DNA of 64,000 nt from Gnetum montanum (lineage: Eukaryota; Streptophyta; Gnetopsida; Gnetales; Gnetaceae): contig MNCI01021441.1 in assembly GCA_015680685.1 (NCBI GenBank), positions 282,603-346,602 of the forward strand, given 5' to 3'. The position numbers and the translations under genes were made by a program. Shown piece after piece: positions 44,651 to 54,769 of this stretch. The notes below the pieces were generated by a model. The model searched no databases. It was not told the origin of the DNA and saw only the letters and a list, made by a program, of their open reading frames with translations. Every line of letters starts with the position of its first letter. The first letter of the stretch is position 1.

Positions 44651-46474
44651 GTATGCTATGATATGTACTATTTTGTTATTTGATTGTGGGTGTCTAGATT
44701 CTGGCTTTGAATTTCATTATGGATGATTAGGACATGGTTTCTTTTTCATGCAATAGGTAGTGAGTCCATAGCATCCAGCCATCCACAAAATCTATGGTTT
44801 TCCTTGTTCTAAAAATGTGCAGTCCCTTTTTCATTAACAAAACTTTAACAAATTTATGACTTTGATAGTTTTTGGAATTGGAAAGGATTCAAAGGGTTGA
44901 ATATGGTGTGACTTCAAGGGAATTTGGTATTCTTTGTGCCTTTTTATTTTCTTGGGTGTATGTGTGTTTTCATGGATTTCTTACCATTTTATGTTGACCA
45001 ATAAAAGGAAGTTGAATACATCTTTCCATGGTGTGGTTCTTATAAAAAAAAACAATTGGAATTCAAAGCATGCCCCTTTAAAAAAATAAATGCATACATC
45101 TTTGTATGATGTGGTTCTCATCGAAAAAAATCGATGGGAATTCAAAGCACACCCCTTAGATAAAATAAATGCATACGTATTTCCATGGTGTGGTTCCCAT
45201 TTAAAAAAAGAAAAAAGTGATGGGAATTCAAAGCGCATCCCTTAGATGAAATAAACGGGCTACAAGCACTGGTTATGGGACTAGAAAGACATGTTACCCA
45301 TGCTTGAAGGTCCCCTCTAACTAAGGCCCTTTCTCACTTCCTACTTCTCTTTTATTTTTTAATAAGGAATGGTGGTTGTTTTGTGGATGTACTCTTATAC
45401 CTCAAAGGGATGGACTAATCTTAAAATGATTATCTGAAGTCACTAAATGAGGTTGGTTTTGGTCTAGACTAATGATGGATCTTATCAAGTCATTTAACCA
45501 TAAAATTCACAAGGGACTTCATGTGACCTTAATCAATAACTCCATTTCACTCTCTCTCATCCATCTATACTTTCCATGTCTCACCTCATTGCTGGTTTCA
45601 TTTTTTTGTTCAATGTCTTAGTTTGATGTGTCAAAATTCTTAGGTAGTTTCTTTTAGGTTTTTGTACTTAAACTTTTGTAACTATTAATCATCCATGAAG
45701 CCCATAGACTCTTTGGTTTGAAGCTATGCAAGGGCATAAAAGGCCTATGCCTACTTTGGAAAGGAACCACTTGCATATCTTTTGGTGGGGTTAGTTAAGT
45801 TCTTTATCCTTAGACACTCTTATAATCAAATCCTTTTATTTACCTCATCAATGACATCCAATTATGCACATCTTCACAACATTTTTTAGTGAACATTCCT
45901 TTTTATTGTTGTGAATTATTACACCCTCTTCAAATATTTTCTTGTATAGAATTTTCTGAAATATAATGGATTGCTTATCTATTTTACCCTATTTGTCAGC
46001 CTTCTCGCTAACACTCCTAAAGGAATTGATCTACCACAATCACAACCTAGCCAAGTGTAACCACTGATGAGACAAGGCATTTAATAGCTATGTGTTATAT
46101 ATTGCATACTAATTCATGATTTTGTTGTGATTATAGTGGGAAGCATAGACTAAAAGCAGGACTATCTTCACCAAGGATGATGTAGTAGTACCACATGATG
46201 AGGTTCATTCATGATCATTGGTTATTCTCTCTCACTCTTTAGCTGCCAAGAGGGGTGGATGTTAGTTCTACCTAGGGTGTTCACTTCTCTTATTATGAAC
46301 ATCCAATTTTGTAAAAGATTGTAACTCTGTACACTTCAGCACTCAGAGTTTGTTTGTTCCATCTAAGTTAGTTTGTAGGTCAGTCAATAATCCCATACCT
46401 TCCCAATATTTTGCAAGGAAAATGTTCCTCCTCTTTTTCCCTTGAGGATGAGTTTGCATTTAGTTGTGGGGGTA
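44651..46474 (+). other. Post-integrase region of element A (continued), including an 18-bp flank repeat
   Basis: Opens with the right copy of the 18-bp repeat (44651-44668), then continues the region broken at 31288. From 45020 to 45240 there are three tandem-like copies of a ~85-bp unit ('ttccatggtgtggttct...gggaattcaaagc.c.ccctta'). The end 'gttgtgggggta' (46463-46474) is the polypurine tract. No gene. Confidence 0.65.
45010..45250 (+). repeat. About 85-bp tandem repeat, three copies
   Basis: Units each contain 'atg(g/a)tgtggttct/c', a poly(A)-like stretch, and 'gggaattcaaagc'. Single copies of the unit occur in B (40570-40640) and reversed twice in C (52195-52380), so element A has amplified it. 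Confidence 0.65.
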
Positions 46475-47326
46475 TGATGAGTCATGTTTTGACATGCTTC
46501 GATATTAGATACCTAATGTTAGAGCTACAACATCGAATACCTAATGTTGGAGCCTAGGACACAATGTTGGATATTTGATATCGTAGGGTATACATTGACT
46601 TATAAATGTAGTGTGTGGAATCATGATCTTCATATAGTTTTTCTTAGTTTTGCATAGAGTACTGAAGCTCTTGCAGTTTGTTTTCTCTAGAGTTAGAATA
46701 TTTTCTAAGTGCTTGTAGTAGGAGTCTAAGTGTGTATGGATTTTTTTTGAACACTAATGTACCTGAGCATAGTAGTGTGATGGGAATAAAAATGAACCCT
46801 TTTGACAATCCTTGCAACACTAAGAATAGATTAATATCCTTTAATGCACTTTACTTCAATGCATTGAGGCTTAAGTAATTAATTTCCAATTATTAATAAA
46901 CACAAGCACAACCACATTGAGCATACATATAGTGCTTGGTAACCCAACAACACTTAACGTTTGGTAGCCTAGCAACACTATATGTGCTCAAGATGTGTCC
47001 AAGAAAGTGGGACAGGTACTTGTGTTAGGCTAGCTAGGCAATAAATGAATTAGATCTTAAATTATTCTCTACCTTTCATTCTTTTTGTAGGTGATTAAAC
47101 TTATAAAACATAAAATGAAAAAAATCATGTACCTCAATTATACTTAAACCATGCCCTTGAGCTTCACAAGTGTAGTTGGGAAGACAATGAACATTCTTAA
47201 CAGATTATTACTTCCTAGAGGAACTAGTGCATTAGAGAACTATAGGTCCATGGAATTCAACCAAATTGCATGTGAACACCTTAGTGATTTGTATGGTTGG
47301 GCATAGGGATACCTCACTACTCATCA
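46475..47326 (+). repeat. 3' LTR of element A
   Basis: TGATGAGTCATG...CTCATCA, 852 bp, TATAAAT at 46601-46607. Followed directly by the ATGTA target-site duplication (47327-47331) and then by the resumed LINE sequence. Confidence 0.9.
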
Positions 47327-47331
47327 ATGTA

Positions 47332-47839
47332 CTACAAATTTTCTACTTATTATTAATATTATTTTTGACATTAGACACCCTTCCTAACTCCTAAATAAAA
47401 TATTTTAACCTTTATGCTTAAACGTATCTTAGTAATGAGGAAATTTATAGTGCAATTTATTAAGAAAGTAAGGCATGCAAACAATCAAACCAAAATTAAG
47501 TGAAGTTGATTGACTAAGCACATTGAACCATTATACATCATCATGTTATCATCAAAATCTCTTACTCAACATGTATAACTAAGAAAGAAAAAGTCATTAA
47601 CTAATAGTTAAAGAAAATTTAAAACTTTAAACAATTAATTTTATTAAAAAAATATTAAAACATGCTTAATGAATAAGTAGAATATTTATGTATAGAAATA
47701 TTTATTAAAATGTGAACATTGATTAGTATAATAAAATTGATATTTCATTATCTCATAGAAATATTTATGAACTTGTGGTTAATAAAATGATAAAAAATGC
47801 TTGATAAATGAAAGGAAAAAAGCTCATCCTTTTTGGCCA
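47332..47839 (+). other. LINE sequence resumed after element A, then unassigned
   Basis: The first ~70 bp continue the LINE ORF1-like repeat broken at 25230 (compare 5458-5530: 'ttattattaat', then 'gctaccccc'/'agacaccctt'). After about 47400 I cannot align it with anything in the window. Confidence 0.45.
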
Positions 47840-48977
47840 GTTATTAATCTAGTTGTTGGGTTTCTTCTAAAATTTTTTATAATAGAATTGATTGTATTAT
47901 CCATTTATCTCTTTGATTTGCAAAGCAACATAGAAAATGGTTTTCTAAAGTTGTAATATTTTCACTAGTAGCAACAAAGATAGACGACTTGCATGATTAA
48001 TTAGTATAACTAGATTATTTCTCTTTTAGTAAAATGAATTGTAAAGTGCTTTAATGGAGATGATGTTTAGATGTTCCTTTTAAAAAGGAAATTTTTACAA
48101 GAAAATTTTAAGAATAATAATAGTTCTCTAGTTAAAAGGATCCTAAAATCTTCAAGTGGCTGCATCTAGGCTTGAACCTAGGTCTTTAACTTGAGAAACA
48201 AACATCTTCCCATCACTCCAAATGATGGTCCCTAAAATTTTTGTTAATTTTTAACTTAGTGCTTTCTAGTAGAATCGAACTTGTGGCCTAGGATTACCAG
48301 GCTAAGACCCTTACCACTAGGCTAACATCTTATTGTATTATTGGTTCTCTAGTACATAAACAAATTTAGAAGACATGGTGTAAGCTTAGAAAGCATTGTA
48401 ATTACAATCATATTATAGTTTTAGAAGAGATACTTTAGAAAATTAGGCCATGATGTTTTCTTTTTAATGAAGCTTCTTGAGATACTAATTCATTTACATT
48501 GTGTATCACTTAGAGTAAATTTGGTATCATTGCAATTTCTTGTTTACATATGCATGATACTTGGACTACATGAAATGAAGCTTTTAGCCTCTATGATTTG
48601 AATAGAAATAGAAAAAAGAATTCTTAAAACATAATTTCTAATCTTAAAAATTTATTTAAAGTTGACAATAGTTTACATCAAGATTTTTTAAATATTTGTT
48701 GGAGGGATGGAAAATCTATTTTTCCTTTTAATTCCAAAGTTGTTTATGATATTATTATAAAAAATAATTTTATTCATAATAAATTTAATAAGGCCTAGAA
48801 AATATACTTGTCATTGCACTTTTAGATGAGGAAAATGAAATATATTTTAAGAGCTCATTACTTTCCTAAAATTTAGATATTTTTATGGTGCCTTATTTAT
48901 CAAGTTCTTCCTATTGGAACTCATCTTAAGAATATGAGAGTTATTTCTCCTCAATGTCTTCTTCATGAAAGTGAATG
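47840..48977 (+). pseudogene. LINE ORF2 C-terminal part, carrying a SINE
   Basis: 47860-48060 reads like the region 'LLKLLMRELI..SNIKKGF..INYYNQGIYLTTKWIVKCINGYDI' of the minus-strand LINE (15202-14984), with several substitutions. 48354-48977 aligns with the reverse complement of 14860-14265 and contains the zf-RVT-like end 'FLWCLIYQVLPIGTHL' plus 'MRVISPQC' (48875-48960). It is cut at 48978 by a gypsy LTR. With 23960-25230 it may form one LINE. Confidence 0.7.
48133..48343 (-). mobile_element. Dimeric tRNA-related SINE inserted in the LINE
   Basis: Flanked by perfect 10-bp direct repeats GTTCTCTAGT (48123-48132 and 48344-48353). On the minus strand two tRNA-like heads follow each other: head 1 with an A box TAGCCTAGTGGTAAGG (48324-48309) and B box AGTTCGATTCT (48281-48271); head 2 with an A box-like TTGGAGTGATGGGAAG (48222-48207) and B box TAGGTTCAAGCCT (48180-48168). 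Each head is followed by 'aaaattttagg' or 'agattttagga'. The minus-strand LINE copy lacks this segment, which confirms insertion. Confidence 0.75.
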
Positions 48978-49437
48978 TAACGCCCCCATTCCCAAATGAT
49001 GCTGCTACATAATGAAGATGGTACCTCTTCATAACAAGCGTTATCATTATCATAACAAGACCCGAAAGCGAAGTTGTAATTGAGACCTTCAAGGATGCAT
49101 TTTAATAATGGACATGTATCCTAAGATGACCTTTGGAGGTTTTACCTAAGACATTTATACTTGGGCATTAGAGGTTGTGCCAACATTGAGTTGCAATGCT
49201 AGTAAACATAAATAATGGGTGTCGGGTGAAGCAGGATAGGAAGAGGACTAACCATCCCTTTTGGCCAGTAATAGGCCTAACTGTGGTGGTAGTGTTGGAT
49301 TTCCTCTAAGGGATGGATTCCAAAGGAAAAAAAATCCCAAGGAACACTCTCAAGGCATGATCTAGATACACCATTCTACATCAATAAAGAATTCTTTCCT
49401 TTTTCCTTTTGTATTTCTCCTATTATTTCCTTTATGC
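48978..49437 (+). repeat. Gypsy LTR fragment
   Basis: Starts TGTAACGCCCCC and aligns with 17536-17985. Homology ends near 49437, about 110 bp before the expected LTR end, where minus-strand transposon-protein sequence begins. Its left edge interrupts the zf-RVT region of the LINE. Confidence 0.7.
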
Positions 49438-49459
49438 TTAGCAACATAGTTAAAAATAA

Positions 49460-50770
49460 CTTCAACCACTATTTCCTGCCCTTGGTATTGCATTACTAGG
49501 ATAGTTGCCCCTTTGCCTTCCTCTACAAGCACTGAAAAGGTGGCAACATTCCCAGAGACTTCTGGGAATAGATGGTGTCGAGATAAGAACATCATCACCT
49601 CTCAAGAATTAGGATCCAACCTCATGGGCAACTGTGTCCATTGGGTAGAGAAAATTGGTCCACCCCTCTCCATCTGGCTAACTTTTTGAGCCACCTTATT
49701 AAGGTAACTCATAGCTAGTTGGTACATAGATGGATCTGCCTCACTCATCCCTGCACATTGCTCTTGCTCACTCAAGAGTTGTTCTTAGATTCTGTGCAAG
49801 TTCTCAATGGTTGCATGAGCTTCTAATGTTGTTTCTTGAGTGGGTGGTGGTGGTGGTTGCTCCTCTTCTTAAGTTGTTGTTGGCATCTTCTCTTTCATAA
49901 TTTCAGACTACGAGGCCAAAGGAGCATGCCTGATAATATCATTAGAGTAGCAGACAATTTCTGCCCTTTCGCAAAGTTTTCGGATGAGCCATGGAAAGGG
50001 TAGAGTTTTCCTTCCACGTTCAATTTCCTTGAAGCATTTTTTGATCTCTATGTAGATCAGTTATGGAAGGTTGACAGGGAATTTCCCATTTAGAGTGGTG
50101 CATGCTTGGGTAGAGAAGGAAGTCATCTTACTTGTCCTCACCATTGGATTGAGGTGATAGGCCATAATTTTGAAAAACAATGTGCTCCACCAATGTGAGC
50201 ACGTCATACTTCTTATAGTCAACTTTGTATCATCACTAGGTCCACTTCCTTTTGGTCTCAAGATCACCTTTCATTAATAGCTCCACCAACTATGTTCTAG
50301 TGTCAGGCAATCTTAGTGCCTACACGATAGCTTCTTCTGAGTAGGATACTTGAATATCCTTGATTTTGACAGTGGACCCCAGCCTTCGATTACTCCAAAA
50401 GAGATATGTCTCTCCCATGTACCACTCCCCACTGGACATGATGATTGGCCACATGGTAGAAGTTTGTAGTTGAGTCTTGACATCTACTGGAGCTTTCTCT
50501 AGGAATGGCCCAAAGTTGATTTCTTGAAGAATTGATCGTTGAATTTCTCAAGACCTGATGATGTCAAGGCAGGCCTAATTCAAAGTGACCTCAAGCCTTG
50601 GTGCGGGGCCAGGCACTTCTTCTTCTAGAATCTATTGAATAGATTTCAACTTGGGCTCCTCATGAAGAGGTCCTATTGCAGTTCTTAGGCCTATTCTTGT
50701 TGGCCCATTCTAACTCTGGGTTGTTTTTCCTGTGGTTGAGAAGGTTCTCCTTCCTACAAGCATTTTGATA
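49460..50770 (-). pseudogene. Plant transposon-protein-like gene (resembling PF20167)
   Basis: Read on the minus strand. The N-terminal half (50770-50250) has 'LEKFNDQFFKKSTLG', a Trp-rich stretch and 'SSGEWYMGETYLFWS'-like text; then 'VPNPLNGKFPVNLP'-like sequence around 50100, and 'GRKTLPFPWLIRKLCERAEI' (about 49985). The L-P-[FY]-[PG]-x-L-I-x-x-[IL]-C-x-x-[AG] block is characteristic of the so-called putative plant transposon protein domain. A Pro run ('EEEQPPPPPTQE', about 49850) and a Gln/Glu-rich tail with 'MYQLAMSYL' follow. Five or more stops. Such genes are known as extra ORFs of Ty3/gypsy Tat-type elements, sometimes antisense. Confidence 0.5.
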
Positions 50771-50799
50771 TTGGTGCCATCTATAATCACAATGAGACC

Positions 50800-51500
50800 A
50801 TGAATTAGTAATAATTGTGTAACATGAAGCAATTGGAATACCTTTATCCCTTAAGGATAGTTACACCTTGGCTAAGTTGTGATTATGGCTAATTTAATTA
50901 CTCCAATTATCATTTTATTCATGTGTTATTGTTAATAAATCATCCGAGAGGTTGTTGGAAGGGTTAACCTTTGGAAGAAATTGATGTTTCTATATTGTTA
51001 AGTTTATTGACCCTTTGGGGGAGTTAGAAAATGTTTCAAAAAGTTTCCTGAGAAACCCTTAAGGTTGTTAGCCCCCACAATAAAGAGCTGATCTTTGGTA
51101 AGTGTAGGGTCAGAAAAAAAAGTGATTTGGACAAAAAATTGAAAGTTAAGGCTCTAGAAGGTTTTGGGCTCTAAAAAATTACAAAAACTTCCTATGTGTT
51201 ATGAGCAAATGACAAAAACCTTCTAAGTGCACGATGGTATATATAAGATTTATGTATTGTGTCGACAAGGCCTCGTCAATGGGACCTCATCAATGTGGTC
51301 GATTGTGTCGATGATGCCTCATCAATGGGGCCTCGTTGATGTAGTCGGTTGTGTCAAGAGGCCTCATTGATGCAGCTATTGACCATTGTTGATGATCGTT
51401 GACTTTGGTCAAACTTTCAAAATACAAGGATTTTTTGAATGAAATTAGTATCAAATGGAAGCTCAAAAGATCAAGAATAGTATGAAAATATGAGAGAGGA
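50800..51500 (-). repeat. Probable LTR on the minus strand, with a GAGGCC-motif array
   Basis: On the minus strand 51258-51380 carries five or six copies of a 'GAGGC(C)xCATTGA(T/C)GAGG' type unit, followed by a TATATATAA at about 51240. That is the promoter layout of the element C LTR (60060-60190). The block precedes the transposon-protein gene (49460-50770) on the same strand and interrupts the 3' region of element C. Its termini could not be fixed. Confidence 0.45.
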
Positions 51501-51559
51501 TGTTGGAGCTCATAAATTTGGAAAAATGAAGAAAAATTAATTTAGTGAATGAATAAAAT

Positions 51560-53170
51560 AAAAGGTTAAGGAGCACTGAGCAGAATACACAATGGAATAT
51601 GTGAAAGATAGGATTGTGGCAATGTCTAAGGTAAAGAACCTTAACCAATCATGCCAAAAGCTATGCAAGTGGATCCTCCCCATAGTAAGCTCATGCCCTT
51701 GCTGCCCTTGCATAACCTCAACTAAAAATTTCGTGGGTCCCATAGTTGATTTAATGATCATGAAAAGTTAAGGACCAACCCAAAAGAATCTATCCAAGAA
51801 TTCCAACACATCAGACCAAGACATAGAGCATAACATAAAACCTGACAATGAGGTGAGTTATGGTAGCAACAATGAATGATAGAGAAGGTGGAATTGAGTT
51901 CTGAATTGAGTTCATAAGAAGGTCCTTGTGGAATTTCTGGTTAAAATGACCTAAGAAGATCCATCCTCAGTCCATACCAAAACCAACCACTTTTAGTGAC
52001 TTTGCATTGTCACTCTAAGACTGATCCACCCACTCGAGACATGAGAGTTCTTCCACAAAATAACCACTATTCCATAAAGAGAAGAAAAGACAGAAGTAGG
52101 AAGTGAGAGAGAGGACCTTGGTTAGAGGGGACCTTCAAGCATAGGTGCATGTCTTTCTAGTTCCATAACTAGTGCTTATAGCCTGTTTACATGTCCAAGG
52201 GGTGTGCTTTGAACTCCCATTATTTGTTTATTTTTTTTTTGAAATAGAAACCACACCATGCAAGGACTTTTTCATGTCTAAGGGGTGTGCCTAAGGGGTG
52301 TGCTTTAAATTCCTATCATTTTTTCATTTTTCATTTTCTCTTTTTTTTTTCAATTTTTGGATGGGAACCACACCATGCAAAGACTTTATTTGACTTTCTA
52401 TCAGTGGTTGGAATGGAACAGTAGGAAGTCCATGAAAAACACTTAAGCACTCAAGAAATTAGAAGAGTACAAAGAGTATTGAGTCCCCTTGAAGTCATAC
52501 CCTTTAAAAACCTTTAAATCCTTCTTAATTCTGGAACTACCAAGGTCACTAATTAATTATAGGTTTCTTAATGAAAGGGACCTCAAATTCCCAGAATAAG
52601 GAAAACCATAGAGTTTATTGGATGGGTGGATGACATGGACTCACTGTGTATTCCATGAAAAATAAACCATGTCAAAGTCATCAGATGTCAAAATTCAAAA
52701 ATAGAAACTAGACATCGACAATCACAACATTAAGCACAAACTATCATTAGTAAACAACAACAGTAGCACTATGTCTTGTCGCAATAAAGCAATTTTATTA
52801 GCAAAAATGAGGAAATATCACACTTGAATGAAACAAAACACAGTGAAATATAGAAGAAAGTGTAAAATAATCAAGAAAGGTTCACGACTATGTAAAATTA
52901 GAAAAATCTGAAAATAAAAAATGTAAAAAACAAAAAGTAGAAAAACTGAGAAGCCTTATGGATTGCTAGCATAAATTGCCATCTTCCCCATGACTGATTT
53001 GGAAGGAGGAGATTTGAAAAATGGAACATGGTTGTCCATCTATTGAGGCGGTAGTTGCATTGGCTTGTCTTGGTTCGAGGAAAGGCTTTACTCGTTGGAT
53101 GTTGACCAACTACCTTTTATTTGGACTTTTAGGTTTGTAGATTATCATGACCCTGAGGGAAAGGTTTGAT
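51560..53170 (-). other. Post-integrase region of element C
   Basis: Non-coding. The complement holds the same blocks as in A and B: 'cccccatgactgatttggaaggagg' (52985-53005), two copies of the ~85-bp unit (52195-52380), and the block around 51680-51700. No reading frame is convincing. Confidence 0.65.
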
Positions 53171-54484
53171 CAATTATGTAGGGTCACTTCGACAATGTTT
53201 TAAATTCTACCTTTTGGGGTACATGTGTGGGGTTCCAATAGAGAACCTTATCTCCTAGTTGAAGTTTTACTTTCCTTATTCTAAGGTCTTGACATTGCTT
53301 GCTAAGTGCCTTGTGCACCTCATTCAAGGATAGGGCCACTAATCGATTTTCTTCTAGCACATTTAGGTTGATCAATCTTTCTTAGGTCAAGATCCAGTTC
53401 ACAGGTTGTTGAAAGTGTATGAAGTTTGGAATGAATAGAGAGTGTTCGGAGCTTTCCGTACACTAGCTTATAGAGAGAATAGTCAATAGGAAGTTTCCAT
53501 ATTGAAAAATAATCCCAAAGGACATCATTAAGTTTTGCACTCCAATCTTTCCTATATTTGCTAATGGTACATGTTAGTATTTTTGTGATCTCTCGGTTGG
53601 TTACCTCTACTTGATCGTTGGCTTGGGGGTGGTAAGGTGTTGTTAGTTTATGTTCAACCCCCAAGCATTGCATGAACTTTCTAAAAGTGACACCTATGAA
53701 ATGAGTTCCATTGTCAAAAATTAGTGAATATGGCACCCCAAACCTATTTATAATATTTTTTTTGTATAAATCTAGTAGTAGTGGATGATGTGTAATTACT
53801 AATGGCTATTGCTTTGGCCCATTTTTTGTAGTAGTCAACTGCTACGATAATATATGCCTTTCTGTTGGACATGGATTTGATGGGACCCATGAAGTTAACA
53901 TCCCATATATTAAAAGGTTTTAGTGGCTGAATCCACTATTGAGGATCTTCCGTGCGAGTGGTCATCCCCCCATCTCATTGGCAATGTTTACAAGATCAAA
54001 CAAACTGTTGGGCATCCATGAAGATTGTAGGCCAATAGTACCCTGCCATCAGGATTTTTATGATCATGTATCTCCCTGGATAGTGGCCTCCGCAAGGCCC
54101 TTTGTGAGCATTCTGGAGAATGCGCAGTTGATCTTTATTAGGGACATACCAACAAATCAGGCCATTGGCATACACCTTGTAGAGGTGTCCATTGATTTCC
54201 ATAAAGTATTTGGCCTGATGAAGAAATTTTTGCTTCTTTCTAAAGTCAAGATCTCGTGGCATCTTTTGAGTGAGAAGATAAGTGAGGATGCCATTATACC
54301 ATATTGTTTCTATGGTCGTTTGTTCATTTATTGCTCCTGTAAAGAAGAGATTTTTTGAAAACTGATAAGAGAGTGGGCTCTCCTCCTCTTTATTATCCCA
54401 TGTTAAATGAGAGAGGTGGTCAATGACCACATTCTTGGTTCCTTTTCGATCTACCATTGTGAGATCAAATTCCTGCAAGATCAC
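53170..54484 (-). pseudogene. Integrase of element C
   Basis: The open frame 53996-54484 begins in the RNase H end and gives the zinc-binding N-terminus 'AHKGPCGGHYPGRYMIIKIL' and, past a stop, 'SCKHCQ'. The core follows with 'WDVNFMGPIKSMSNRKAYI' (about 53910-53850), where the catalytic Asp of 'D-F-M-G-P' is Asn. The frame 53320-53736 holds 'PYSLIFDNGTHFIG' (second Asp, D-N-G-T-H-F), 'HPQANDQVEVTNREI' (third acidic residue, in the E of V-E-V-x-N) and 'YSLYKLVYGKL'. The tail (53184-53375) has 'MINLNVLEENRLVALSLNEV'. Confidence 0.85.
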
Positions 54485-54720
54485 GAGCCACTATATGACA
54501 TGAGGGCTCACCATTGGCTTGTACATGAGCATGTAGATTACACTGTGGTCCATGTGCACAAATACTTTATAGCCAAGCACATAGTGCTTGAACGTTTCTA
54601 GAGTGTACACCACGGCCATTAGCTCTTTTTCCATGGTGGTGTAATTTAATTGGGCTTCCATAATGCTTTGGCTCATGTAGTGGATATAGTATGGATGTTT
54701 CTTATTATCCATCTACATGA
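54400..54720 (-). pseudogene. RNase H of element C
   Basis: The frame 54491-54712 reads 'HYMSQSIMEAQLNYTTMEKE', with the catalytic Glu in T-x-x-E-K-E, and 'VFVHMDHSVIYML' (the D-H of the usual TDH position). It continues with 'LQEFDLTMVDRKGTKNVVID' and 'HLSHL', the conserved end where Asp of 'V-A-D-x-L-S-R' is present. Confidence 0.8.
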
Positions 54721-54769
54721 GCATTGCTCCCAAGATGTAGCTAGATGCATCCATCATGATGCGGAAGGG

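Larger units (their letters stand above)
25231..47326 (+). mobile_element. Athila-type Ty3/gypsy element A, carrying nested insertions
   Basis: 5' LTR 25231-26083, tRNA-Asp primer-binding site 26085-26102, gag from 26246, protease 28786-29280, partial RT, a deletion, the integrase tail to 31030, non-coding post-integrase region 31031-31288 continuing at 44651-46474, and 3' LTR 46475-47326. Perfect ATGTA duplications flank it. The pararetrovirus (31289-44650), itself carrying element B, interrupts the post-integrase region. Without inserts A would be about 8.7 kb. Protease and RT motifs and the primer-binding site fit the Athila lineage. Confidence 0.85.

Noticed and set aside
48262-48332. A possible tRNA gene on the minus strand (good A and B boxes)
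   Set aside because: No paired acceptor stem can be drawn, a second tRNA-like head follows at once, and target-site duplications flank the pair; it is a SINE.
50772-50800. A primer-binding site for the transposon-protein element (minus strand TGGCACC...)
   Set aside because: Only the first seven bases resemble the Asp site with one transition; the rest would need many changes, and the LTR end cannot be fixed.
53939-54358. A 139-codon plus-strand frame
   Set aside because: It is the antisense shadow of the element C integrase, whose motifs are read on the minus strand.
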